In this document: positions 6,557 to 13,875 of the stretch, in pieces | Layout of the letters: each line of letters opens with the position of its first letter | Position numbering within the stretch: position 1 is the first letter of the stretch | DNA from: Deltaproteobacteria bacterium | GTDB taxonomy: Bacteria > Desulfobacterota > GWC2-55-46 | Assembly: GCA_021825035.1 (NCBI GenBank) | Contig: JAKAIQ010000004.1 | Location: 1-21,871, forward strand | Direction: 5' to 3' | Length of the DNA: 21,871 nucleotides | Notes under the pieces: model-generated | What the model was told of the DNA's origin: nothing | Database searches by the model: none | The model's input: only the letters and a program-made list of their open reading frames with translations | Position numbers and translations under genes: made by a program

Positions 6557-7351
6557 TCAAAGCCTGACCCCTTTGTATCCCCTCGGCGTTATTATCCGGC
6601 CTTCTCCGGCATACGACTGCGAATTGCCGATGATTATTATGGAAAGCATGTCTATCCTGTCATAATACGCGCCGAACTCCCCGATGCTCGTTACGATCGC
6701 CTCCTGGCCGTCTCTCGTAGCGTTCCTCACGATCCCGACCGGGGTCGCTTGCCCCCTCCTCTTTGCCGCAATTTCCATCGCGCGCGCGAGCCCTTCCTTT
6801 CGCTTCGAGCTTTTGGGGTTGTAAAAGACAATGACGAAATCGGCGCTTACCGCTGACTCTATCCTCTCCTCGATTTTGCTCCAGTCGGTCAGGAGGTCGG
6901 ATAGCGAAATAGACGCGAAGTCGTGCATGAGAGGCGCGCCGAGAATAGCCGCCGCGCTTACGAAGGCCGGTATGCCGGGGACTACCTCTATCTTCAATCC
7001 TCCCATCCCTTCGGTTAAAGCGACCTCGAAGAGGAGTCCGGCCATGCCGTAGATGCCGGAGTCCCCGGACGAGACGACGGATACGGCATGGCCGCCGCGA
7101 GCGAGTTCTATCGCCTTCCTGCACCTTTCGACCTCGTGGGTCATGCCTGTAGAGAAGACGCTCTTTCCCTTGAGAAGAGGCTTGATGAGGTCAACGTACC
7201 TCGTATATCCGACGACCCAGTCCGATGAGACTATCGCCGCGACGGCCCTTTCCGTCAGATGCTCCGGCCCGCCGGGGCCTATTCCAACGGCGTAAACGGC
7301 TCCCTTGCAAGGGCGACCGTTACCCGTCCCACCGTTATTTTCCTTGACCAT
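6557..7351 (-). CDS. cbiH: Cobalt-precorrin-3 C17-methyltransferase CbiH
   Basis: SAM-dependent ring-contraction methyltransferase of the anaerobic corrin pathway, acting in the cytoplasm. Of 264 residues, the N-terminus has AVYAVGIGPGGPEHLTERAV, the tetrapyrrole-methylase start with its glycine-rich loop. VVSSGDSGIYGMAGLLFEV and VVPGIPAFVSAAAILGAPL are the next two family signatures, and FVIVFYNPKSSKRKEGL is characteristic of CobJ/CbiH. The chosen ATG at 7351 follows a weak ttaagg. A longer in-frame extension exists but is Arg/Lys-rich and lies wholly in cbiG. The start overlaps the last 73 bases of cbiG, and I see no later start codon before the methylase core. Confidence 0.94.
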   Translation of the reverse strand: MVKENNGGTGNGRPCKGAVYAVGIGPGGPEHLTERAVAAIVSSDWVVGYTRYVDLIKPLLKGKSVFSTGMTHEVERCRKAIELARGGHAVSVVSSGDSGIYGMAGLLFEVALTEGMGGLKIEVVPGIPAFVSAAAILGAPLMHDFASISLSDLLTDWSKIEERIESAVSADFVIVFYNPKSSKRKEGLARAMEIAAKRRGQATPVGIVRNATRDGQEAIVTSIGEFGAYYDRIDMLSIIIIGNSQSYAGEGRIITPRGYKGVRL

Positions 7352-8334
7352 AACCTTAATGCTTTCGCTCCTAAAAGGGCCGCGGGCTCGCATACCGCGC
7401 CCGCGCCCGTGTGTTTTAAAACCATCCTCGATCTTCTTTTTGTCCTTCTGCCAAGCTCCGCCGGGCTGAAGAATGCCACCTCGATCCCGCGCTTCCCGGC
7501 GAATCGCAGGAGCCCTGATTCGTCTATTTTTATATTTATGGAGGCGATTTTTTTTATCGAAGCCGCGGCTATATCGTTTTTTCTCAGGGCATGCGCTAAC
7601 GCCCGCTCGATCTCGCCGTCGTCCGCCCCCCTCGCGCAACCTATGCCCGCGACAAACTCCCCCGGCCGCAATATGAGGGTCCTGGCCCTTAACCCTTCGG
7701 GCACGCCGCCGATAAAAGGCGTGACCGCGACGAATACCGCGCCACTCCCATCGGGCGGGAAGCGCCTTTGAAAGCGAAAGTTGCCGAGCCTGCCGTAAGC
7801 TTTTTTTATCGACGCGAGGCGAGCCGCGCTCCTGTCAACGACAATCACTTTTTTGTTGTCGAGTATGGCTGAATTTATCTTCTTTATCTTCTTCGCATCC
7901 TCTATCTTGAGACCGAAGTCAAGGGCCATCTCCTCAACGCCCGCAAGCCCCATCGAGTCCGTCGCGGTCGTTACGACCGGCGTGGCGTTTATCGACCGGG
8001 CTATCTCCATGGCGAGCCTGTTCGCCCCTCCGAGGTGGCCCGAAAGGAGGCTTATGACGAACCTCCCCGCGTCGTCTATCACGATGACCGCCGGGTCTAC
8101 GGCCTTATTCCTGATAAAAGGCGCTATCGTCCTTACCGCTATGCCGGCGGCTCCGACAAATACGAGGGCCCTGGAATTTCTCCAAGCCCCGGCAGCCTTC
8201 CTTTTAAGCCCCCCTCCCTTGAGCGTTTCCGGAGGATATACCTCGACGCGCCCGGAAATCTTTCCGGCTATCCTTACCCCCTCTTTCCTTACGGCGAAGA
8301 CCGCGATATCGCCCGCCTCTTTAAACCTGTCCAT
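7279..8334 (-). CDS. cbiG: Cobalt-precorrin-5A hydrolase CbiG
   Basis: Opens the delta-lactone of cobalt-precorrin-5A and releases the C20 fragment as acetaldehyde, an oxygen-independent step. The 351-residue protein has the CbiG N-terminal domain with FVGAAGIAVRTIAPFI and LLSGHLGGANRLAMEIA. A variable middle region (about 140-220) follows, then the C-terminal domain starting RPGEFVAGIGCARGADDGEI. The three-part layout and length are typical. Its ATG directly abuts the TAG of the creatininase-family gene (no gap), so translation is probably coupled. The 3' end overlaps cbiH by 73 bases. Confidence 0.95.
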   Translation of the reverse strand: MDRFKEAGDIAVFAVRKEGVRIAGKISGRVEVYPPETLKGGGLKRKAAGAWRNSRALVFVGAAGIAVRTIAPFIRNKAVDPAVIVIDDAGRFVISLLSGHLGGANRLAMEIARSINATPVVTTATDSMGLAGVEEMALDFGLKIEDAKKIKKINSAILDNKKVIVVDRSAARLASIKKAYGRLGNFRFQRRFPPDGSGAVFVAVTPFIGGVPEGLRARTLILRPGEFVAGIGCARGADDGEIERALAHALRKNDIAAASIKKIASINIKIDESGLLRFAGKRGIEVAFFSPAELGRRTKRRSRMVLKHTGAGAVCEPAALLGAKALRLWSRKITVGRVTVALAREPFTPLE

Positions 8335-9054
8335 CTATGTCCTTACTTTTTCGACCTTCCGTACAAGTTCGGATAGCTTCTCCGCCATGAGATCAAACAA
8401 CTTCTCACCCTTTTCTGCGCTCGCCTTGGCGGGGTTCCCCCAGACCGCGCCCGGCCAGCACCTGAGCTTGTCGCTAACCGCGAACGGCTTTGGGAAGGCC
8501 GGATATTCCTCCTTCGCGCGGCCCTTGACGAGCCTCGGGGCAAGGTGAAGCACGAGCGAGGTCTCAAGCTCCCCGGCGTGAGAGTCGTTTTTAGTCTCGG
8601 CTATCGCCGCGACCTCTTTTCCCAAAACCTCATAGATGGAAAAGGCCCCTATCCTTACGCCCTTTAGCTCCCTTACAAGCGTTTCGGAGGCATCCCTCAT
8701 GGCCGAAATATGGAGACCCCCGGCGTGGCCGGATACGAGGATAAAGTTACAGAGTCCCTTGCCGAAGGCGTCCCGGACAACGTCCATTAATATGCTCTTC
8801 AACGTCGAGGTGGTTATGCCGATTGTCCCCGGATGGGCCGAAGTGGATGTGCACACCCCGTATTGGAGCGGCGGGAGCATGAAGGTCCCCGTCCTGTCGG
8901 CGACCTTTTTTACAAGCTCCCTTATTATGAGGGTGTCCGTATTCAGCGGCAGATGCGACCCGTGCGCCTCGACCGTCCCAAGAGGCATTATGACGGTCTT
9001 CGTCCTCCGCAGGGCCTTCCGGAATTCAGTCATCGTAAGCTCGCCAAGCAGCAT
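8335..9054 (-). CDS. Creatininase-family metal hydrolase inside the corrin operon
   Basis: A 239-residue protein of the creatininase/creatinine amidohydrolase fold, whose members hydrolyse C-N bonds with two divalent metals. The metal site is intact: MPLGTVEAHGSHLPLNTDTL gives Glu29, His31 and Asp40; LVSGHAGGLH gives His110; SHAGELETSLVLHLAP gives Glu162. Family members include creatininase, archaeal FAPy deformylase and the mycofactocin peptidase MftE; the sequence does not decide between these. The start is secure: AAAGGAGG lies 7 bases before the ATG. It abuts cbiG at its 3' end and follows a repeat-rich gap after cbiF. Its place among corrin genes suggests a role in cobalamin or linked nucleotide chemistry, but the substrate is unknown. 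Confidence 0.85.
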   Translation of the reverse strand: MLLGELTMTEFRKALRRTKTVIMPLGTVEAHGSHLPLNTDTLIIRELVKKVADRTGTFMLPPLQYGVCTSTSAHPGTIGITTSTLKSILMDVVRDAFGKGLCNFILVSGHAGGLHISAMRDASETLVRELKGVRIGAFSIYEVLGKEVAAIAETKNDSHAGELETSLVLHLAPRLVKGRAKEEYPAFPKPFAVSDKLRCWPGAVWGNPAKASAEKGEKLFDLMAEKLSELVRKVEKVRT

Positions 9055-9365
9055 AAAACGCCTCCTTTCGCTCTTGAGGAAAACTTTCTGCAGAAAGCTT
9101 TTACTTACACGTCTTGCTGATGAGCTTTTTGCGCGCTACCGCGCGCTTCGGGGCAAGGGGTTCTCTGCGCTACGGCCTCAATCCTCCTCGCTCGCCGCTT
9201 AGGCCGCTCGCCACGAAGACGGCTCGCGTCTTTCTCCCTCGGCTCGCTCGCCCATCCTCCATCCTTACGCGCCGTTCACCCTTGCCCCAGGGATTTTTTT
9301 GTAAAAATCAAAATCGTAGACCTCGGCTTAAAGAAAATGTTTCTTTCAAAAAAGATCCACATAAG
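9055..9365. other. Gap inside the cobalamin operon (311 bases): repeats, no gene
   Basis: No coding sequence is supported between cbiF and the creatininase-family gene. The gap holds a near-palindrome at 9075-9101 (aaactttctgcagaaagctttt), repeat A copy 2 (9122-9180) and a small hairpin aagacg/cgtctt near 9217-9233. A pair of inverted arms, ggggcaaggg near 9151 and cccttgcccc near 9278, is followed by an AT-rich end with a hairpin aaagaa/ttcttt near 9331-9347. It looks like repeat DNA inserted in the operon. No strong promoter was recognised for the downstream genes. Confidence 0.6.
9122..9180. repeat. Dispersed intergenic repeat A, copy 2
   Basis: Shares gagctttttgcgc, cgcttcggg, ggggttctc and cggcctc in order and spacing with the copy at 2523-2577. 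Its hairpin stem is gcgcg/cgcgc (9131-9135 with 9140-9144) instead of gcgccc/gggcgc, so both arms changed and pairing was kept. This copy is extended by a Cys/Arg-codon-like GC stretch to about 9290 that ends in an inverted cccttgcccc arm. Confidence 0.65.
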
Positions 9366-10163
9366 CTATCTTTTCGTCCTGTAGCCGTGAAAAAACTCCC
9401 TGTCGTAGAGTTTCGAGGCCGCCTGAGTCTCCTTAACGCCAAGGGCCCTTCCGGCGAGTATCAGCGCGTGCCTTTTTATCCCTGCCTTTTTCGCCTTCCC
9501 GGCGATGTCTTTTAGCGTGCCCGTTATCTTTATCTCGTCCTCCCACGAGGCCTTGTAGACAACGGCGGCCGGGGTGGAAGGCGGGTAGCCGCCCTTTATT
9601 AGCAATCTTGCGACCTCCTCCACGGCGCGGGCGCTTAGAAAAACGCAGATCGTGGCCTTATGGGAGGCGAGGGCTTCGAGGTCTTCATCGACAGGAACCG
9701 GCGTCCTTCCGGCGAGCCTCGTAAATATGACGGTCTGAGTCGCCTCCGGAACGGTGAATTCCTTTTTTAACGATGCGGCTGCGGCGAACGCCGACGACAC
9801 CCCAGGGGTTATGTCGTAGGGGATCCCGTTCCTTTCGAGTATCTCCGCCTGCTCGCCGAAGGCGCTGTAGAGCGAGGTGTCTCCGGTATGGAGCCTTACG
9901 ACCGATTTGCCTTCGCGCGCCGCGTCTATCATTATATCCGTCAATTCTCCAAGGTGCATCGGGGCGCTGTCGTAAAGGGACGCCTTTTTGGAACAGTGCT
10001 TGAGGAGGCCTTTATTTACGAGCGAGCCCGTATAGACCACGACTCCCGCTTTCTTGAGGAGCTTCGCCCCCTTGACGGTCACAAGCTCAGGGTCTCCGGG
10101 GCCGGCCCCGACGAAGTGCACGGTTGCGGGTTTTGAAGACTTTTTATAAGATCTCTTTACCAT
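9366..10163 (-). CDS. cbiF: Cobalt-precorrin-4 C11-methyltransferase CbiF
   Basis: SAM-dependent tetrapyrrole methylase that methylates C11 in the anaerobic corrin route. The 265-residue protein shows VHFVGAGPGDPELVTVKGA, then VVYTGSLVNKGLL, RLHTGDTSLYSAFGEQAEIL and YDITPGVSSAFAAAASLKKE, all in the CbiF/CobM order. IFTRLAGRTPVP is the usual next block. The C-terminal 30 residues are basic and may be a small extension. The ATG at 10163 lies inside the last codons of cbiL (7-base overlap ATGGTAA), which fixes the start and indicates coupled translation. An upstream in-frame extension is Arg-rich, overlaps cbiL and is rejected. Confidence 0.95.
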   Translation of the reverse strand: MVKRSYKKSSKPATVHFVGAGPGDPELVTVKGAKLLKKAGVVVYTGSLVNKGLLKHCSKKASLYDSAPMHLGELTDIMIDAAREGKSVVRLHTGDTSLYSAFGEQAEILERNGIPYDITPGVSSAFAAAASLKKEFTVPEATQTVIFTRLAGRTPVPVDEDLEALASHKATICVFLSARAVEEVARLLIKGGYPPSTPAAVVYKASWEDEIKITGTLKDIAGKAKKAGIKRHALILAGRALGVKETQAASKLYDREFFHGYRTKR

Positions 10164-10876
10164 CCGGATTTCTTTACTATGAGGGTCGAGAAATAGTCCG
10201 GCCTCGCGCCTTCGAGGCTCTTTATGTCCGTTACGACCTCTTCGCCGGGGAGGCTCGCCCTCGATACGAGGAAGGCTCTTCCGTCGAGTCCGAGCCTCTT
10301 TAAAACGCATATCACTTCATCCATGACCTTGTTTACCTTCATTATGATGACGGTGTCGAACGCCCTCAGGGCCTCTTCGAGCCCTGCGAGGCCGTAGGCC
10401 GCCGGGATTATTGCGACTTTTTCATCGGATTCGGCTATAGGTTTATTCACGGCGGATGCCGCGGCGCTGAAAGACGTTATGCCGGGCACTACCCTTATCC
10501 TTACCTCAGGCAAAAGCTCCTTTACAAAAGGGATGAGGCAGCCGAAGGTCGAATAGAGAACCGGGTCGCCGAGGGTTATGAAGGCGACATCCCTGCCCGC
10601 CCTGAGCATCCCCGTGATCCTTGAAGCCGCCTCTTTCCTCGCCGAAAAAAGCTCATCCCTGTCCTTCGTCATGGGGAAGGCCATCTCGACTATCTCTTTG
10701 TCTGAAAGATCAACGGCCTTTGCGGCTATGCCGAGAGCCTGGCTCCCGCAGCTTGCCGTGTCTTTCGATTTTGGGACGACAACGGCATGGGCTGCCTTCA
10801 AGACCGATATTGCCTTTAGCGTCAAAAGCTCCGGATCGCCGGGGCCGACCCCCACGCCGTAAAAAGTGCCTGTCAT
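10157..10876 (-). CDS. cbiL: Cobalt-factor II / precorrin-2 C20-methyltransferase CbiL
   Basis: Methylates C20 of the cobalt-isobacteriochlorin, the first methylation after cobalt insertion. The 239-residue protein has FYGVGVGPGDPELLTLKAI at the N-terminus, AHAVVVPKSKD (typical of CbiL/CobI), AFITLGDPVLYSTFGCLIPF and VVPGITSFSAAASAVNKPIA. Length is typical. The ATG at 10876 overlaps the cbiET stop as ATGA, a standard translational coupling arrangement. The cobalt-early neighbours (cbiX, cbiD, cbiG) suggest cobalt-factor II as the in vivo substrate; the sequence alone does not prove this. Confidence 0.95.
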   Translation of the reverse strand: MTGTFYGVGVGPGDPELLTLKAISVLKAAHAVVVPKSKDTASCGSQALGIAAKAVDLSDKEIVEMAFPMTKDRDELFSARKEAASRITGMLRAGRDVAFITLGDPVLYSTFGCLIPFVKELLPEVRIRVVPGITSFSAAASAVNKPIAESDEKVAIIPAAYGLAGLEEALRAFDTVIIMKVNKVMDEVICVLKRLGLDGRAFLVSRASLPGEEVVTDIKSLEGARPDYFSTLIVKKSGW

Positions 10877-12111
10877 GGTTTTACGCCCTTTATTATGAAT
10901 ACCGGATTGTGCGCGCTTAAGAGGCTCAACTCTCCGAGGTCTTTCGCGCGCGCGATATTTACCAGCGAAAGCTCCCTCTCCCACTTAGCCTTCTTCAGGA
11001 AATCCATTGCCGAGTGAGCGGTCTCGATGGTAACGGCGTTTACGACCATCCGGCCTCCGGGCCTTAGCTCGTTGGATGCGTAACCGAGTATCTCCTTTAT
11101 CCCCGCCCCGCCCCCGCCCACAAAGACGACGTCTGGCCTCACAAGGCCCTTCCCTTCGAGGCACGCCGGGGCGACGCCTTCGAGTATCTCGATGTTTGAA
11201 ATATCAAAGCTCTTTCTGTTTTTCCTTATGTCGGCGAGGCGGCTCCTTTTTTTTTCGATGGCGTAGACAAGGCCCGCCCGCGCGAGCCGCGCGGCCTCTA
11301 TGGCGACCGACCCGCACCCCGAGCCTATGTCCCATACTACGCTATTTTTTTCTACCGCCATTTTCGATAGAGCCACGACCCTTATCTCTTCCTTGGTTAT
11401 CATGCCGGAAGAGTGGCTGAATAGCCTGTCCGGCAGGCCGAACCTGTTTGAATCTTCCGGGGCGTCTTCCACCGGATCTTTAAGGAGGAGGACGAGGTTA
11501 AACGGAGAGAACTCGCGGCGAGCTATCTCCCGGAGCGTCCCCCGGGTTATCCTCTCTTTGGGAGCGCCGAGGTCCTCGAAGACTACGGCGCGAACGCCTT
11601 GAAGGCCGCTGTCCATCAGCGCCCTCGCTATGACGGATGGCGTGGTGACGGAATCGGTAAACACCGCGGTCTTCGGGTGTGAGGCTGCCTCCCGGCAGAG
11701 GCCTTTAAGGTCGGCATCCCTGCCGTGGACGCTTAAGACCCTGAGCCCGTTCCAGTTCTCCTTTATCCTTGCGAACGCCTCCTGAACGACGCTTACGTTC
11801 GGTATGACCTCTACCTTTTTTTTGCCGAACTTTTTTATGATGAAGTCCGCAATGCCGAAAAGGAGAGGGTCGCCGGTGGCGAGTACGACAACGTCTTTTT
11901 TGCTCTTCCTCAGGTGAGATTCGATCCGGGAGGCTATCTCAGGTAGACTCCCTTTCGCGCCGCCGATGGGCACAAGCCCGGCCTTGAGCCCGGAGAACTC
12001 TTCAATGTGCCTATGGCCGCCGACAATGAGGCCCGCGCGCTCTATTATCCCCAGGGCGCGTGTTGTGAGGCTTTCTTTTCCTTGTATCCCTATGCCGATT
12101 ACGTATATCAT
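10873..12111 (-). CDS. cbiET: Fused cobalt-precorrin-7 C5-methyltransferase / C15-methyltransferase (decarboxylating) CbiET
   Basis: Bifunctional enzyme that methylates C5 and C15 and decarboxylates the C12 acetate side chain. Residues 1 to about 205 form the CbiE tetrapyrrole-methylase half: IYVIGIGIQGKESLTTRAL, VGGHRHIEEF and LATGDPLLFGIADF. Residues about 225-412 form the CbiT half, a Rossmann methyltransferase with SAM loop VVWDIGSGCGSVAIEAARLA (259-278) and VDPVFVGGGGAG-like sequence near 330. Total length (412) matches the CobL-type fusion. The start region is duplicated in tandem: the ATG used here (12111) is the one that continues into MIYVIGIG, while a copy 20 bases upstream gives a 7-codon mini-frame. 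Confidence 0.95.
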   Translation of the reverse strand: MIYVIGIGIQGKESLTTRALGIIERAGLIVGGHRHIEEFSGLKAGLVPIGGAKGSLPEIASRIESHLRKSKKDVVVLATGDPLLFGIADFIIKKFGKKKVEVIPNVSVVQEAFARIKENWNGLRVLSVHGRDADLKGLCREAASHPKTAVFTDSVTTPSVIARALMDSGLQGVRAVVFEDLGAPKERITRGTLREIARREFSPFNLVLLLKDPVEDAPEDSNRFGLPDRLFSHSSGMITKEEIRVVALSKMAVEKNSVVWDIGSGCGSVAIEAARLARAGLVYAIEKKRSRLADIRKNRKSFDISNIEILEGVAPACLEGKGLVRPDVVFVGGGGAGIKEILGYASNELRPGGRMVVNAVTIETAHSAMDFLKKAKWERELSLVNIARAKDLGELSLLSAHNPVFIIKGVKP

Positions 12112-12139
12112 CTTATTATTACGTATATCATCTTATTAT
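12098..12139. repeat. 20-bp tandem duplication across the cbiD stop and cbiET start
   Basis: ttacgtatatcatcttatta occurs at 12099-12118 and again at 12119-12138 without a mismatch. The duplicated unit contains the cbiET start (ATGATATACGTA on minus). The upstream copy supplies the cbiD stop (TAATAA) and a second ATG at 12131, which opens a mini-frame MIYVIIR ending in a TGA that overlaps the real ATG as ATGA. Confidence 0.92.
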
Positions 12140-13245
12140 AAGGAAGCGGCCATGTCGTTTTCATATCCGACGAGCATGCATCTTATCTCAAGGCCGGGGC
12201 CAACGAGGGCCTTCGCGTTATTCCTTACCTTCCTGAGTATCGCCCTCAAGACGTCATCCCTTCCCGCTTTCTTCAATATGAAAAAGACTTCCCTCGCGGT
12301 ATTGGCGCCGAGTACGCTCCGTTTGAGCGCATCCGCCCCTGGGCTTGAGCAGAGCGCCGCTATGGATTCGAGCTCCACGCTCGAATCGTCCCTGTGCGTC
12401 TCGAAGTGTCCGGCGGCCAATTTGCTCATCTTCCCGAACTGCCCGGCTATGGTAATCTTCCTTAAATCCGGCTTTTTCAGGGCATATTCGAGGGCGCAGC
12501 CCATGTGGTCGCCGGTAAGAACAAAAGCTATCTCTGGGAGCTTTAGCCTCTCCTGAACAACCCTTTCAGTACTCCTTCCGGTTGAAAATACGGCCTCATC
12601 CATTCCGCCCGCCACGGCGACGTCTATGGCGCAGAAGATGGAATTCCTGTAAGCGCAAAGCGAAAGCGGCTCGACTATCCCGGTAGTGCCGAGGATGGAT
12701 ATCCCTCCGACTATGCCGAGCCGCGGGTTCATCGTCTTTTCCGCGAGGAGCTTCCCTCGCGGCACGGTTACCGTTACGACGACGGACGGGACGACCCCGG
12801 ACTCTTCGGCGGCTTCCAGCACGGCGGTCCTTATCATCTCAAGGGGCACAGGGTTTATGGCGGGCCGCCCCGGAGGTATCTTGAGCCCCGGTCTCGTGAC
12901 GATTCCTACGCCCGCGCCGCCCTTTATGCTTATGAAAGGCCTCGTCCTGTTGAGGCGCACAAGCTCGACGGCGGTCTTTATCTCCTCGCCGTTGGTCACG
13001 TCCGGGTCGTCCCCTGCGTCCTTTATTACCGATGCCTCCGCCCGGTCGCCCTCCAATTCGATCGCCTTTATCTTTACCTTCGCCTCCCCGCCATGGGGGA
13101 GAGTCACTTCGACCGTCTTTATGGGCTTGCGGGAGCGGCGCTTTATGGCCCTGAAAAGCTCCTGTGCCGCCGCCTTTGCCCCGGCAGCGGCACACGTGCC
13201 CGTAGTGAAACCCTTTCTGAGATTTAAAATTTTCTCTCCGGCCAC
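12136..13245 (-). CDS. cbiD: Cobalt-precorrin-5B C1-methyltransferase CbiD
   Basis: SAM-dependent methylation of C1, the anaerobic counterpart of CobF. The 369-residue protein has the family's N-terminal signature LRKGFTTGTCAAAGAKAA (9-26), then VEVTLPHGGEAKVKI and VIKDAGDDPDVTNG, both strongly conserved in CbiD. GTGIVEPLS and VLTGDHMGCALEYAL follow later. Length is normal. The start is GTG at 13245, supported by aaaagga 8 bases upstream; no better ATG is available before the signature. It follows the four-helix membrane protein by 22 bases. CbiD confirms the oxygen-independent pathway. Confidence 0.96.
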   Translation of the reverse strand: MAGEKILNLRKGFTTGTCAAAGAKAAAQELFRAIKRRSRKPIKTVEVTLPHGGEAKVKIKAIELEGDRAEASVIKDAGDDPDVTNGEEIKTAVELVRLNRTRPFISIKGGAGVGIVTRPGLKIPPGRPAINPVPLEMIRTAVLEAAEESGVVPSVVVTVTVPRGKLLAEKTMNPRLGIVGGISILGTTGIVEPLSLCAYRNSIFCAIDVAVAGGMDEAVFSTGRSTERVVQERLKLPEIAFVLTGDHMGCALEYALKKPDLRKITIAGQFGKMSKLAAGHFETHRDDSSVELESIAALCSSPGADALKRSVLGANTAREVFFILKKAGRDDVLRAILRKVRNNAKALVGPGLEIRCMLVGYENDMAASL

Positions 13246-13267
13246 CTTGAGTCCTTTTTACCCTCCG

Positions 13268-13669
13268 CTAACTTCTCCTGTCGAAGACCAGGAATATGCC
13301 GAAAAAGATCCCCAATACGATGGATAGAAAAAACCCCTGCATGGCCTGGTATGCCGCGAAATGATACCTGTCGGGCCTAATCCCCGACAGGATCAGTCCG
13401 CCCCCAAAAAGCAGGAGCCAGAGGAATACCGAAACCGCGACCGCCCGCGGTATGCGGCCCTTGAACGGGAACAGGTCGCCGAAAAGCCAGATAAAACCGC
13501 CGACGACGATCCCGAAGACCGCGCCGCCTATGGTAAAGATGACGATGTTATGAAGAAAGCCCGCCTCATAGCGGAAGGCGTATGTGAAGGAATTGAGCGT
13601 CATCGCCGCCCAGCCCCAGACAACGCCGAGAAAGGCCGAAACCGCAAAATTTCTTATCCCGAATCCCAT
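13268..13669 (-). CDS. Small four-helix membrane protein of the cobalt-uptake block, function unknown
   Basis: I do not recognise this family. The 133-residue protein has four likely membrane helices at about 7-25, 39-64, 74-95 and 109-128, with short loops and a final RRS. Notable residues in or near helices are Trp and Phe-rich (VVWGWAAMTLNSF; GGFIWLFGDLFPF). One His lies in each of two loops (FLHN; RYHFAAY). It starts one base after the cbtB-like stop (TGA-G-ATG) without a ribosome-binding site, so it is probably translated together with that gene. Position between cbiO/cbtB and cbiD suggests an accessory role in cobalt transport. It does not resemble the five-helix CbtA protein as I know it. 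Confidence 0.75.
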   Translation of the reverse strand: MGFGIRNFAVSAFLGVVWGWAAMTLNSFTYAFRYEAGFLHNIVIFTIGGAVFGIVVGGFIWLFGDLFPFKGRIPRAVAVSVFLWLLLFGGGLILSGIRPDRYHFAAYQAMQGFFLSIVLGIFFGIFLVFDRRS

Positions 13670-13670
13670 C

Positions 13671-13844
13671 TCAGTGGCAGGGCATCCCGATGACGTGCCT
13701 GAAGTCGTGGAACGTGTCGTGCACCCCGTTGGCGACGGTATCAAACCCGTAGGCGATGACTACAAGGGCGAGGGCCATGAATACGACGAATATCGCCGGC
13801 AAAAGCGCCCTCAGTATGAAATCCCTCTCGAAGATTCTTTCCAT
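13671..13844 (-). CDS. CbtB-like small membrane protein (probable cobalt transporter subunit)
   Basis: A 57-residue protein with one transmembrane helix (about 12-33, LLPAIFVVFMALALVVIAY) and a His-rich end, GVHDTFHDFRHVIGMPCH. The pattern HxxxHDxRHxxxxPCH at the extreme C-terminus is the hallmark of CbtB, predicted to serve in B12-riboswitch-controlled cobalt uptake with CbtA. The start is clear: AAGGAGGAG lies just upstream of ATG 13844. A longer GTG-started reading would consume this ribosome-binding site. It follows cbiO by 31 bases and precedes the four-helix gene by one base. No CbtA gene is seen nearby, so this may be a CbtB homologue serving the CbiMQO transporter instead. The function is predicted, not proven. 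Confidence 0.8.
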   Translation of the reverse strand: MERIFERDFILRALLPAIFVVFMALALVVIAYGFDTVANGVHDTFHDFRHVIGMPCH

Positions 13845-13875
13845 TTGAAGCTCCTCCTTCACATTTTTTTATGTT

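Noticed and set aside
8335..9054. The creatininase homologue as a replacement for the missing CbiJ reductase
   Set aside because: It has a two-metal hydrolase site and no nucleotide-binding glycine loop; a reductase role is not supported.
9114..9515. A plus-strand open frame across the 9055-9365 gap and the end of cbiF
   Set aside because: It overlaps the well-supported cbiF on the other strand and is built from repeat sequence rich in Arg, Ser and Pro codons.
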